64,000 nucleotides of DNA from Glandiceps talaboti (GCF_964340395.1 NC_135551.1:9754379-9818378), one strand, 5' to 3'. Counted from the stretch's first letter, positions 1 to 12,147 are shown. Notes: generated by a model from the sequence alone, not told the origin. Numbers and translations are program-made.

Positions 1-1100
1 TTTATATCCTGAGATACAGAGCTAGATAAATGATTATCAAACAGTGGTAGTTTGTTATCGAAGAACACGGTAAAAAGGAGACGGTTCGAGGTCAATATAA
101 TACTTCCTAAACTTCTAAATTTCTCTTTATTCATCTTCGCATAAGTGTGTGAAATTTGAAAATGATATGTCCATATTTGACGAAATTGAAACGATGATAA
201 ATATTTCACCTGTTTGTGAACTCCGCGCTCATTGTGAACCTATTTTTAATAAGGCCATGAAAAAAAATTTGTTTTCTGGTGAGTTTGAATCACTTAAATA
301 CCCTGCCTTGGTCTTCTTTTTTCTCGTGTTTGTCCAGCCAATGCAAAATAAGGTTGGCATGAAACCCCTGGAAAACGAGTCTTTCTCAGTGTAGAACAGC
401 TTACCGTAGCTTCATGGTTTACCTTACATTGACGTTGGTGGCGCACTTTCGACACGAAGCACATGTGCGACCAGACGATCGATCGATTAATTACTCAAAT
501 TGGTCATTAATATTCATCGGATTATTACCAAAACCCAATCAGTTCTTTCCATTACCCTACAAAACATGTCTATCAAATTTTGTTCGAATTGATTTTGTTC
601 GGAAATGGTGATACAGACATACACACACACACACACAAACAAACCACAGACTTTTCAAGCCCTCTTATATCTCCTTCCTTAAGGAAGGAAAAAGTATAAG
701 TACATGTTCAGTACGCACATGCACCAGACGTTTCCACATACCTTAAAACATCTCCATGAATATATAGTTTGATTACTTTGTTCTATGTGTGATTTTAAAG
801 TAAGTGTTGTTGATGAAATATTCGATGGCCAACTTCACTTTTGATTATTATTGAAATAAATGTACTTGTTGATGTGTAAAATGTACAAAAATATTGTGTG
901 AAGTTTAAAAGTTTTATAGTTTACGGTATCATTAGCCTATAATTATACTAGCTGCATAACATCATCAACATGTTCGAGATTAAGGTTTAAGTTTATCATG
1001 CTGTGGAAGCATAAGTTCTTTTAGTGTTGAAGTGTGTATGTTCTATGCCGAATTCAATATTTGGATTACATTGTCTTGTATTATTTTGGGTAGATACAAC
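1..1100. other. Non-coding stretch with repeat tail
   Basis: I see no supportable gene here. Short open frames at 149-611 lack domain features and splice context. At 620-690 a short CA microsatellite is followed by a small palindrome (ccttccttaaggaagg). That arrangement recurs several times in the window and marks the end of a dispersed repeat family. Confidence 0.5.
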
Positions 1101-1560
1101 TTTTTATCAGTACAGCCTGTTGTAAATAGCTGCCTGTCCAAACATAAAGAAGTACGAGATGGATGTGGAATACATTCTACCAATTTAGAAAATTAGTCAA
1201 ACATCACTAGTACATACTCATTCCCTGAAGTTGTTTTAGGCAATGGACCTAAAAAGTCATGATGAACCCTTTCCATAGGGGAACCTGCATGGTACTGAGT
1301 AAGTGGGAACTTAGCCTTTTTGATGGACTTCTTTCTTACTTGTATTACAGGTTGAACAGGTAGCTAAGTATTTATGAGTGTCACATCATTTCATACCAGA
1401 AGTACTTTTCCTGGAATTTAGCACATGTCCTAGATATACCTTGGTGACCTGAAGATGGTTCCAATAACCCAGTCTTCAAGGGATCTAGTACAATAAAACA
1501 GTGCTATGGCTCCCCTCTAATGTCCGACACAGAATATCGCCCTGTAAACATAACCTTTGT
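1100..1560 (-). pseudogene. Ty3/gypsy integrase fragment (zinc-binding and start of core domain)
   Basis: Read on the minus strand, this stretch has the look of a Ty3/gypsy pol C-terminus. A GHQG histidine motif and an aromatic FW segment lie near 1390-1450. A CSTC zinc-binding pair follows near 1350, then the start of the integrase core with DFLGPLPKT and YVLV near 1215-1262. In intact elements this enzyme inserts the retrotransposon cDNA into the genome. The copy is dead: a stop replaces a conserved residue just after YVLV, at least one frameshift separates the zinc-binding part from the core, and the later catalytic residues are not recognisable. It belongs with the protease and gag remnants upstream on the same strand. 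Confidence 0.75.
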
Positions 1561-1979
1561 CTATTTTATACCCAGTAATATATATCTGCGCTGGCGAAGA
1601 GAGGAAGAGATCTTTCTCACTTGGACATGTGTAGCCATTCAATCAATTGTTGTTGTAAATGTGGGTGTTTTTGCTGATCTTTACTAATATCACTGTCAAG
1701 GTACTCCATAAATGATATGCCTGAAGTATCACCACTATGTCGAGTGACTACACAGACTTTTGTCTCCTTTAATAGTTGTATCAATGGGAATCTGAATTAT
1801 TTCTATGTGGGGATATAAGTCAGTTTTACTTTCAGTATGTTCTCAACACCAAGCGTCCTCTATATGTGTATTAGTGAGCTCCCATGGTCAAACAGAAAAT
1901 TTATTATGGGTGGTTCCCTCCTAGGGAGGGACTGGAGCTCCCCCTGTAGTTATACTATTTACAGGATACTCCCTATAAT

Positions 1980-2512
1980 CGATGTTTGACTTCCTATGTG
2001 AAGTATACCTTCAAACAAATCTAAGTTAGCCCTATTAGATTTTTAAAAAATCCAAGCCCAGCAACATGTCATCTGAAATTGGGGCAACATATTTGTTGTT
2101 GATATAACTCCATCCCCAATCTAATACAAACCAGACCCCGGCCCCTAAGAAACCTTCATTTGCATTTCACGTCCTGCTGTCTGCATGGTGATCGGTTTAA
2201 TAGGGGATTTGCATCAAATTGGTCATATGATTTATCAGAAATTATAGTCACCTCTGAGGCGGTATCAATCATTGCCTGAGTTCCATGCTCTTCAATAGTA
2301 ACGGGTACAGTAAACATGGAACCAGACTGTAATTGGCAGATTACTACGTCATCTTCAGTGTCTATATGACTAGGGGGACAACATTGGGGATTGACTGAAG
2401 ATTCAGTCAAATGGGGTTGGCCATTTTCAACAGGGATCAGCCCAGGGACTACTGAGTTGACCCGCGTTTGTTTAACATGTAACTCTACACATGACATTCT
2501 GTCCTCCATCAT
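1980..2512 (-). pseudogene. Ty3/gypsy retropepsin-like protease remnant
   Basis: The minus strand encodes an aspartic-protease segment. A DTAS active-site motif (the family has DS/TG or DTA) sits in the first half, followed by ISD and an aromatic. A second-lobe motif, LLGLDFL, lies near 2050-2075, after a change of frame. Retropepsins cleave Gag-Pol of LTR retrotransposons. The usual reverse transcriptase and RNase H do not follow: less than 600 bases separate the protease from the integrase, and no YxDD region is visible there. The element has therefore lost most of pol. Frame changes and stops show that it is a pseudogene. Confidence 0.65.
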
Positions 2513-2599
2513 TCTATATCCAGTGTTTCCTTGATTACGTGGACTTTTATTTTGAAGTTAGGTGAGGATGGCCCTGTGCTAGTGGTGGCAGCCTGCACT

Positions 2600-3284
2600 C
2601 TAACTAACTTATAATGAGGTTCATCTTCGGGCCTTATACATCTGACTTGGCTACGGGCAGGTTTAGTATCCTCAAAGACAGCTGTTGCATTAAATTTATA
2701 CCACCTTTATCAATAGCCTCTTCAATAGTTGCAGAATGTTCATTGATTGCATACTGACTAGCATCTTTTTCAATGCACCCATGACAAAATATGATGACAG
2801 CTTGTCTGTTTATAAAGTTCTCGGATCCATGACTGAAAGCAAAAGTTGCTAGGCCATGCATTCTATCTGCCCAGTTTTCTAAACTTTCATCAAGCCGTTG
2901 TCTTGTTTGCCAGGGGTTCGTTTGTGCTGTTTCTGGGAGTTCTTGATGGCCGTATATTTTTGCCACTTTGGTTATTAGGTCAAAATAGTTTATGTTATCC
3001 TACCTCTCTAGTAAGGTGGCATAATAAATACCCACCCTTCCTGTTTCCTGTCAAACATCAACGAAGTTGATCCCTCCTTTCCCTTGAATTCCAACCTTGC
3101 TCATCGGTATACCATGTAAACTTAATGTAAAACACTCTTCACTGTTCTTCACCATCATACATATGAGTTTTGGGTATGTGGTGAGATAGCGAGTATCTAT
3201 CCCTACCCCGATTATATGGTGGGGATCGACATAACATGTCTTGCGCAGGACCTTGTTCATACCTTGATGGCACGGAGGTCTGTA
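2600..3284 (-). pseudogene. Ty3/gypsy gag remnant, 3' part
   Basis: The minus-strand frame 2634-2966 has the features of retrotransposon capsid: a block of the type R-Q-R-x-x-E-S-L-E-x-W-A-D-R followed by helical sequence. A second minus-strand frame (3051-3260) lies upstream of it and runs to the left end of the DNA transposon at 3288. The frame resumes beyond the transposon at 12737. When the insertion and one TAA duplication are ignored, the reading frame is open across the junction, which supports precise insertion of the transposon into gag. Confidence 0.6.
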
Positions 3285-3287
3285 TAA

Positions 3288-3333
3288 GGGACCGGACAGA
3301 ATTTACGGCAGGGGGGGGGCCTGGGGAGAAATT
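3288..3333 (+). repeat. Left terminal inverted repeat
   Basis: This is the inverted copy of 12689-12733 and includes a run of nine G. Just inside it lie several C-tracts of seven to twelve bases (3358-3434, beside CCATCC, CACAG and ATG). They mirror the G-tracts seen when reading inward from the right end, and may be part of the subterminal transposase-recognition region. Confidence 0.88.
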
Positions 3334-3799
3334 ATCTCTGACTTGGTTTTTTTCCTGGCCCCCCCATCCACTGTGACCAAAATTTCACAGCCCCCCCCTT
3401 TCAAAAGTATAAAAAATTTATGCCCCCCCCCCCAAAAAAAAGGAAAAAAGAAAAAAGAGCACAATATCCTGCCCCCTACAATAACTAAAAAGAGTACACA
3501 TTTTTTTGTTACTGTAGCACAACTGTAATATTTCATTTGGTACTACTATTATGTTACTATTTCAGCCCAAACAACTTAGTAGTTGTAGAGGAAGTTTTTT
3601 AGAAAACAAAACAAAATAAAACATTTTGACCATATAATACGTAAGAAACACAGACACAGAAACACAGACACAGAGTAAACACACATTCACATGCGTGATT
3701 TGTGAAAAACTGTAGTGGGGACATTTGTTGGGAGTATCTAAGGACATCACATCACCTACATAGTGTATTCAAATATCTATTTATACTCATAACACAATA

Positions 3800-4150
3800 A
3801 CTATCTAATGTCAGACATTTGTGATGTCATGAAGTGCTAGCAAACTAAGGATTTTATGCACACTGAGGTCTGACAAATATAGCTTTCACTTTCCTACACC
3901 AAATGCATTACCAATACACATGTAAATGTAAGACATTTGTGACTTCATGAAAGTGCAAAGAAATTCAGAATGTTGTGGAATACTTAGATGTAATCAATAT
4001 GCTTTCAGTTCCAAAACCATACATATTTAAACCTATAGTGTCAGGCATTTGTGACTTCATGATAGGGACAGCAAATTCAGAATTGTATTCAATACACTGT
4101 ACAGTGATCAGATGACTATTACTCACAGTTTTCTAAACCATTCACATTAA
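3800..4150. repeat. Subterminal diverged tandem repeats of the transposon
   Basis: Three diverged units of about 112-118 bp share a core of the form tgtcagacatttgtgacttc. The cores start near 3809, 3927 and 4039. They lie between the left TIR and the 3' end of the transposase gene. Subterminal repeats of this kind often bind transposase, but that role is inferred here. Confidence 0.6.
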
Positions 4151-4216
4151 GCTTGAAGTGCAGTGTCAATGATGAATAGCCTTTGCAATACAATCCCTTT
4201 ATTCATAATCTTGAAT

Positions 4217-7200
4217 TTATATAAAGGCAAGTTTCCATGATCCAGCCAGTCTACCTGATCTAGTTTGAACAATAAGGGAGCCATCCTGGTCTTTTTGATG
4301 GCTAGACTCATTTGATTCGCTGTCACTGTCACTGTCACTGTCACTTGTACTTGATGTATCGGTGTCACTATCACTATGAATTTCTTCTAAAACAATATCT
4401 CCTTCTTCACTGTCACACAGTTCCTCTTCACTTTCATCACCTGTGTTCTTTTCTATCACTGACTTCTGTTGCTCTCTTGAAGTTCTTCTTAACACATCAC
4501 ATGTAACAGCTTTCAACTTGTCATCCTTCCTACCATGTATGTTTAGTTGGTGATATTTCAAGTACTTGTCTAATTCAGCAACCTGAAGAGAGCTTAACTT
4601 TCCATGTACAACTAAGTCAAGCCAATTATAGTCCTGGTACGACTTGATTTTCTTCTCCTTTTTCTGACTTAACCTTGTACGCATTCTCATTTCTTGAACA
4701 TTCTTTAGGTTTTGCAGGTGTTGAACATATGCTTCAATATGTTTGCAATCAACATAAAATAATTTTGAAAATTCTTCCACCTGTTGATTGGTTGTCAATT
4801 CACCCTTTCTGAATTTCCTTGTGATATTTGACCTGGGTTGCCAGTCATCTGCCTCTCTCTGCTTTCCTTCACTGTCAACAGTTGGACACTTATGAACTGG
4901 AAGATAGTGCATTGGACTGTCCGGGTCTGGTACAGGTTGTGGAATTCTTACCATCTCTGGTCCCAACCATGTATATTGATTACAGTATTCACATACCTCT
5001 CCATTGCTTTCTCTACAAGCCAGTTTTATGTACTCCATGAACAACTCACCAATTTTGTAGTGACTTGTGATGAACTGTTCAATTTTAGTGATGTATCCAG
5101 ATCCTGGTTTTGAGCTCCTCGTGTTAAGTGTTGATGTACGGTAATTCAATATTTGTTCTCTGTTAAAAAAGAACATTTCTTCTGATTTATTAGAGAGAAG
5201 TGCTGTCATGTGTTCCCCTAATACTGGTGCACCATCAACTCTTGATACCAACTCCTCTGCAACACTCCATGCATTTTCTTCCATTCTTTTTGATTCATAC
5301 AGTTCATAATCATTCAGTGTCATCTGTTCTATTGCACTTCCAGACATTCCATCAAATTTCTTTTTCTTTTCCCAGTTGATTGTGCTGCCATCAACAATCG
5401 CATCTCCAATTGCAGAATTTGTTCTTTCGGCCTCATTCTGGCCACTATCACCTCTGGAACGGTGAACTCGAATGCGATAGTCAGAGTTGTACATACGGGC
5501 TATTTCTGCATCTCTGAAGCGTACTTCATAATTTGATATTCCAACTCCTGGTCCAGCATCTGTGAAATCTGCCCATCTTGGTTTAACCGGGGGTAATTTC
5601 AAGTCAGAGAGAATCTCTACAATACCCCAACAGAGAGAGACAACTTCATCACATTGGTTTTGTATTGCTTCACTACTGCTGGCATGATCAAGTTCACTTT
5701 TCATTTTAGCCATTTCACACTCCAGAGTTTTCAATGTTGGAGCAAGCCTAGTTGCATAAAGCGTGTTTTCAGACTCAGAACACTGATGTTGACTGTGTTT
5801 GGAGATGGCTGAATCAATCTGTTTAGACAGGTGCTTAAGCCGTCTTTGTTCATATTGTTGGTGAGGCGAGTCAGTTGATGAAGTTACTTTCTCGATATCA
5901 GATTTAACAGACATATCAGCATACTGAAAGGTGGCATCATGAAGTTTTGCACAGGTCTGTCTGAACAACTTGGAGTATGTGGCTGCACCACACTTGTCTG
6001 CAGACACTTCTACTGTATCTGGATATTCTTGTCTTATTCTTACCACTTCACTGGCCCATGTACTCCCTGATGACCCAACTAATGCTTTTGGACGGATAAA
6101 AACCAAGTGATCATCTTGCTGTGTTATCAATTTTTCTTCATTAGCTTCATTCATAGTTGGGGATTTGGTAAACAGGCGATGAGTTCCTGGAGTTTGGTAG
6201 ACAAGCTTTTCTGGCCAGTCATACTTGGGCAGTTTTCTTGCATTGTCTGCATCTGTTAATGTAAGTATCTTCTGGTTTCTTGTCTTTTCAAATCCTTCTG
6301 ATGTTCCAGGACGCAGGTAGGCTTTGTCATCCATACTCTGAATTATACAGAATGGAGCTGTTCCTGTCGACTTTGATGAGAAAAATGCTTCTTTCACATT
6401 TTTGACATGTGCTCGCTGATAGTGTGTGTTTTCATTGTCAATATCTTCTGCCTTTGGTGGCTTCTTACTGCAGAATAATCCATGTCCAAGATGTTGTTTT
6501 GCCTGAATGGATGACACCCTTCTAGGCTTAGACCGATTGTAGACAGTTGAGGCAGACCTGATCAGTTTCCTATTCTTTTGAAGAAGTCTGTAATTTGCTA
6601 TGTTTAAAAGATCCCTCCTTTTAACACGTCTGTTTGTATACATGACCAAGGATTGTCGTCTCCCATGATACGTAGCTTTGTCTTCAACACATTTTCCAAT
6701 GTACTCTTCATCGTCAGTATCAAGGAGTCTTGGTGCACCTTGTGTTGACAGACATCTTTTCTTTATCCTGCTACTTTCAAATAAATGTTGAGCCTGTCTT
6801 CTTTCCATCTGTTGTACTTTTTGTTGACATGGTCTTGTGTCTTCTTTTATTAAGCTTTCTGTCTGTGATAGCCTTATTGTATCATTTGATACGTTCTCTT
6901 CAATATCTTCAATAACATGGTCAGCCCATCTTCCTCTTTTCTTTGCAATAGTTTCCTGGTTTTTTCCTATTGCTGCCTGCAATTTACGCTTTCTTTCCAT
7001 CAATCGTAACTGAACAAGATCATGCGCTGCCATCTTTGCATTTTGGTATTCTTGAGCTACATCACATACCTACAAAAATTTACAGAAAAAATCCCATAAT
7101 TAAAGCCTTATCACAATCTATCCTGGTTAGAACAGAGTTAACCAAGTCTAATTTTACAATTCATTGTGAACACAATACATAGATGGGACATTAATAAAGT

Positions 7201-8283
7201 TTGCAGGTTCTTTGTTGATATATATTGATAACATAATTATGCCACACTCACCCTACATTGTACGCTGCACCAAACAGTATAAACATTCAACAAAATTACT
7301 GACTTGCAGGCTGTTATAAATTTTGAGAACAAGGTTTTCCACAATAAATAATATCTGACCCACTTCTCTAGTAATTAATCAAAATTTGTGGTGCACTATA
7401 CAGCTGCACATGCATACATTTTTGTATGTGTGGCCAATGAACACATCATGTATAAACCATACAATTAAACATGGCATTTGTGATAGCACATAGAATATGT
7501 ATATGAAGAATAAAGGTAAAATTTCACAGTACTGATTAAATCATTTAGAAATGTTACCTGTAATGTGTCTCTGGTTATGTCATCAGACTCTAATCCCATT
7601 TTATCCAGTTGTTCTCTGGACCTGTTTGATCCCAGTAGGACACGTGCAACCTTCCTATCCCACTCTGTGTCTACTGTTTCAAGTATGTTCTGTATTGTCT
7701 CTTTATCACAAGCCAAGCGCTGATCAACTTCCATTGGCAAGGTACTTGAACATAAAACATGAAGAAAGTTGTCCAGGTCAACATCATCTGGCCGTAACAC
7801 AATGTACTTTGTATTTGCTGCTGGCACGGTTACAATATGAACTGCCAGTCCCCTTTTTGGATGGCAAAGAGCTTGCAAAAAGTTGTAACGCTCTTCAAAT
7901 GTACATGTTCCACTCACATACCCAGACTGGTATCCAAGATAAATTTCTAAGCCCTCTTCAAATGTCATACATGCCCTGGACTTTTCTCTACCATCAGGTG
8001 TAATGTAGTTTGAAGTTAGATAGTAAAATACAGCTACTAGTCCATTTAGCCGCTCAATTTCACCTGGGTTTGCTGTATTTTTCAGCAGGTTGTTGAGAAC
8101 ATCCAAATTGTGTCTAAAACTGCAAGTTTGTAATGAAGTAAGCACGAGTTCTGAGAAGTGAGCTCTCTTCAATAATTCATGTCTTGCATCATGTTTTCCT
8201 CTCAGGGAGTCTGGTTGACATCTTGGTCTACCCACACACTTAGGTTGGTATTGTTGTTTTAACCTATTGTCTGGAGTTGCCAT
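4217..8283 (-). CDS. DDE-like transposase with SAP-like C-terminus (two coding exons, ~1,192 aa)
   Basis: The coding parts are 8283-7558 and 7069-4217. The intron has a CAG/GTAAC donor at 7558/7557 and a TTTTTGTAG acceptor ending at 7070. Phase is 0 and the joined frame is open, giving 242 + 950 residues. An upstream non-coding exon is likely, with donor GAG/GTAAGT at 9550/9549 and acceptor TTCTTTAG ending at 8325. In the spliced protein I see basic coiled-coil sequence near residues 255-420. A probable DDE triad follows: D in SMDDKAY (~489), D in FTDAGPG (~746) and E in QNEAER (~790). Next come a CEYC zinc-type pair, a SAP-like segment (LQVAELDKYL), an acidic Ser-Asp tract and a final TRSGR motif. 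By analogy with RNase H-fold transposases it would cut and join transposon ends in the nucleus. An AATAAA (4203-4198) follows the stop closely. The triad assignment is by motif only; the splice model is well supported by phase. Confidence 0.8.
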
Positions 8284-8324
8284 TGCTGACTGGCCCAGTC
8301 CACATATGTAAAATCACATACAAG

Positions 8325-9690
8325 CTAAAGAAAAAAGGAAAATCAAAATTGATATTACTTCAATTATAATATCTCAAGTGTCTAGTGAACACTTCAATCT
8401 ATCTTTTCCAGGATAAATACAATGTAACATGTCACCTTTGCCATACATAAATTGTGGGTCACTGCATTACACTAGTATGAACTGACACACTAGTCACTAT
8501 TTTAACTGATATTAAATTAATACAAATAGTACATGGGACTCCCATTACTATGTACATTAAATTTAGTAGTTTAAAACACAACACCACAACATTCAGTACA
8601 CTATGTTTTACTATCTATCTGATCACAATGGTTAACAACAGAGTGATAAAAAAACAAGCTCATGTTTCACTTCAGTGTCTGACAAACTTTCCTTCAAACC
8701 ATGAAAATGAAAATATTCAAGCAAACATTCAATGGCATTTCAATCATATGTGCTATGTAAAATATAAACAGGGTTATTACCAAGAAAGTACATAAAAGTC
8801 ACTTGTAAATATCTTCTGCTTTTAATGGTTTAACATTGTAGAAAAAATGCAGTAGCTAGGGTCTAACAATACTGGTTAGGTAATTTGCACCTACATGTAT
8901 GATCTTTTTAAACAAGTGTACTTCTAAACAATATTCTCAACTTCATGGATTCCAAGTTTTATAATATGCATCGAAACGAAATCATTTCATATCTTGCCAC
9001 TTTGAATGATTACAACAGATTGTAATTTTCACACAAATGTTTGATGTGATTCGACTATACAATCAGAAACAGGTCTCAGTAATTTGAAAAGTAACAAAGG
9101 CTGGTCTTTCGTTTATATCGTACTGCAATCGTACATGTATATTCACACTGATTTTGTCAACAAAATGTTTCATGATCTATCATTCTATGTATCATTCAAT
9201 GTTACATAATAATTAATGTATTTAATACAAAAAACACACGATAGATTTTCTCGTTACCTCATTTTTCAAGATTGTGTCAACCAGAACAGTAAATCCTGTT
9301 TCAAACTTCATTCGCTGAGAATATTAACTATTTATAAAAGTTACGGGGTTTTCAAATGGTCTGATCCAGCATGCAAATACAGTCGTTCTCTTTGCTCGCG
9401 CGCTCGTTCACATTCCTTCTCTATCATGGGTCTGTGGCTTGTACGTTTTACTCTAAACTCATATATAAAGGAAGTATGTACCATAGATATTTACATTTTT
9501 GCATTTACATAAGAGTCGCAATTGATTATAATTAACCCAGTAAACTTACCTCAACTTTTAGAGGTCTAATTGATGCACGAACGGTACTTTTTACTTGTAT
9601 AGCAAGCGGCCGCCATTACTTGTATGGTATATGTATGTTTGTTCGGAAAATCATTCTCCAGTAATACATCACGTGTTCTGATCCGTCGAC
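8325..9690. promoter_or_regulatory. Divergent intergenic region of the transposon (5' UTR intron and bidirectional promoter)
   Basis: The transposase gene (minus) and the SAM gene (plus) are transcribed away from this region. A strong minus-strand donor at 9549 and a pyrimidine-rich acceptor at 8325 imply that 8325-9549 is a 5' UTR intron. That leaves roughly 140 bp (9551-9690) between the two genes as a shared promoter. This part holds the only locally GC-rich motifs (for example gcggccgcc near 9607) and no clear TATA box. I see no other gene in the stretch. Confidence 0.5.
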
Positions 9691-11602
9691 ATGGCTGCTA
9701 CTGCAGGTCCTGGTTCTGCGCTTGATTTTGAGCAGTGGATGGAGTCGGAAAAGTTACAAATGTACATTGATCGGTTTAAAAATAAAGGATATGACGACTT
9801 GGATATTCTTGTGAAGCTAACAAAAGCAGAAGAAGAGCAGCTGTATGTTGATACCAATATAAACGATAAACCAGGCCATTGCTTGAAATTTAGGAAAGCC
9901 CTGTCCAGACTCAGAGAACAGCGAGACCTGTCACTAGCACTGCCAACGTCACATACAAAACCTACGTCTTCATTTTCCAAACCTAAAGTACAGACTCGTA
10001 AGTATCGAAAATTTTGACTTGACTAGTAGATAGATGTAAGAACCTGTGTTTGTAATGAATTGAAAAGTCCATCGTATAGCTAAATTCCCCAAGGGAATGT
10101 GTGACCACTTGGAATCACCGTTTTTCCTTGTTCAACATTTCTTCGTCATGTTTTTTTATTTATTTATTTATTTATTTATTTTTTACGAATATGGTGATGG
10201 TGATACTTTTATTCGTATTATATTAGACCACATACAAAGATTGTAAACCACAGTGTGTATAGTAGTTAACATCATATCTAATTTTCAAAAGCAAAAAAAG
10301 CATATCGTGAGAGCTGTTTTGTTGTTAAAAGTATAAAGAACTTATACAGATTTTTATAAATGTGAAAACTTAATAATGTTAGTTGTTATGATATCTATAT
10401 GTCAATTCACTAATTTGTTAAGCCCCATTTGATCATTTCAGATCTTTTGACAGTATTTGATAATTACCTAACAATGCATAATTAATTTAACCTGGATGGG
10501 GTGATCTAAAAGTGTGTTACCTAAAGTTGTTCAAACATAGTAAAACTTATAAAACACCATGTGACATTACAAGGCCATGGTTTGTGCCACTTCTTCTTTG
10601 CTTTTCCACTATACATAGAACAATAGAACTCTGATGGAAATTTTCTTTGCAGGTCTAACATTCACAAGTGGTAAATTCAAACTTTCCAAGGAGAGTCCTG
10701 AAGCAGAAAAGTCATCATGGGAAAAGTATCTAATTCCCAATTGTCATACTGATCGCTTGAAATATTTCAATGAAGTAACCAAGGACATATATGAGAGTGC
10801 CTATGTAGCAAAGCAGTCTAAATTCATGGAGTACTTGAACACCCAAAGGGCTTTTCGCTGGGAAACAAATAAAAAGATGACAGAATTAGGAAAACAAATC
10901 GAAATGATAGATAGTGAATTTTTGAACAGATACGTTACACTGCCTGTTGATCTGAATGTGAAGGATGTTACCAGAGTCACAAAGGTGCTACAAGATCTTC
11001 AGAATTCACATAAAAGTCTAGAAGAACTACATGATCTTTTAGAAAACAGAAGAAGGGAACTGTTTGATGACAATCACAATGAGCGGCCATTTGCTGGTAG
11101 TGAAAACAAATATATAACAAGTAAACTTGATACTCTGAAACATTGGCTTGGTTTAGTGAAAGCCAAACAAAATGATGTATCTCATACAAGTGACATCATT
11201 GCAAGAAGATTCCCACAGAATGAAGTTGTTGTGAGCGAACGACATAGGAAGACAAGGAGAAAGAAGGAAAATAAAAGAAAAGTAAGAAGAAGGAAAGAGA
11301 AAAGAACAATTAGTCAAGCAAAAAGACTGTTGTTAACTGTTTTTAGTGAGCAACTTGTGGATAAGGTTGTAGGAAAATATGGCCAGAAGGCAACTACCAA
11401 AGTTACTGCAAAGTCACTAATGAAAAAACACTTAACACCACGCAGACATCTAAATGCTTTACAATATTTAGTAAAGATAGATGCATTTGATGATACTGAG
11501 GAGGGAAATAGTTTAATATCACTGGTTTTAGACAGAAAGAAAGACAAGTCTTGCCTCACATCTTCAGACTCTAGTGAGTCTGAGAGTGAAACTCAAGAAT
11601 AG
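9691..11602 (+). CDS. SAM-domain basic protein of the transposon (two exons, 418 aa)
   Basis: The exons are 9691-9997 and 10653-11602. The donor is ACTC/GTAAGT, the acceptor is TTTCTTTGCAG, and the phase is 1. The spliced length is exactly 419 codons including the stop. The start ATG has a good context (GTCGACATGG). Residues ~10-80 look like a sterile alpha motif domain: W near the start, Y-x3-F, GYDDLDIL, and GHCLKF before a final helix. The rest is mainly helical and charged, with a strongly basic cluster (RKTRRKKENKRKVRRRK-type, ~residues 240-275) suiting nuclear localisation or DNA binding, and an acidic serine-rich tail. It is divergently paired with the transposase, so a role as accessory or end-binding partner is likely, much as Harbinger elements encode a second protein. 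That role is inference. Confidence 0.75.
10141..10182. repeat. (TTTA)n microsatellite in the SAM gene intron
   Basis: Tandem TTTA units flanked by T runs, lying inside the 9998-10652 intron. No other feature is visible in the intron. Confidence 0.85.
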
Positions 11603-11613
11603 TGTCAAGGAAA

Positions 11614-11615
<2 letters not shown>

Positions 11616-11694
<79 letters not shown>
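11616..11694. repeat. (TA)n microsatellite
   Basis: About 78 bp of TA dinucleotide directly after the stop codon of the SAM gene, within the presumed 3' UTR. Confidence 0.95.
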
Positions 11695-11695
<1 letters not shown>

Positions 11696-11773
11696 TGTAT
11701 ATATATGTACTCAACATATACAATATGTCTATACTGGAGCAAACAGTGCTCAATACATATACATGTAGAGTGG

Positions 11774-12010
11774 TATAACTACTAATAATAGTACAGTATC
11801 AAGTAAGATACACAGGAGCCGTTACACAGTGTTTCATGCTTACGCATGAAACATCACTGACTGTACCGATAAAATTACGATTAGTTTGGATTAGTGATGT
11901 AGAACATCACTGACTGTACCGTTAGTCGTCCGATGATTGCGTAAGCATGAAACACTGTGTAACGGCTCCTGTGTATCTTACTTGATACTGTACTATTTTT
12001 AATAGTTATA
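11774..12010. mobile_element. MITE-like palindromic insertion
   Basis: Arms 11774-11846 and 11938-12010 are inverted copies. The inner 60 bp (11787-11846 and 11938-11997) are perfect, and two mismatches occur further out. The loop contains a direct repeat of acatcactgactgtaccg. The ends read TATAACTA and the element sits in TA-rich sequence, which fits a small non-autonomous DNA transposon using TA sites. It lies in the 3' UTR of the SAM gene. A 24-bp direct repeat containing tagtgtcaaggaaagaa brackets the whole 11599-12074 interval. Confidence 0.7.
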
Positions 12011-12147
12011 TATATATATATATATATATATATGACCTGTAATTTATGTGTCAAGTATAGTGTCAAGGAAAGAAATTAAACACCTATCTAAATTAATATG
12101 GCCAGATGTTTTTGTATTTACATTTTTCACCGAAAGGTCACTTTTTA

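Noticed and set aside
3303-3536. Pro- and Gly-rich open frames near 3.4 kb
   Set aside because: They come from the C/G-tract subterminal region of the transposon, with no coding features.
4312-7182. Plus-strand frames opposite the transposase
   Set aside because: Shadows of the long minus-strand coding exons.
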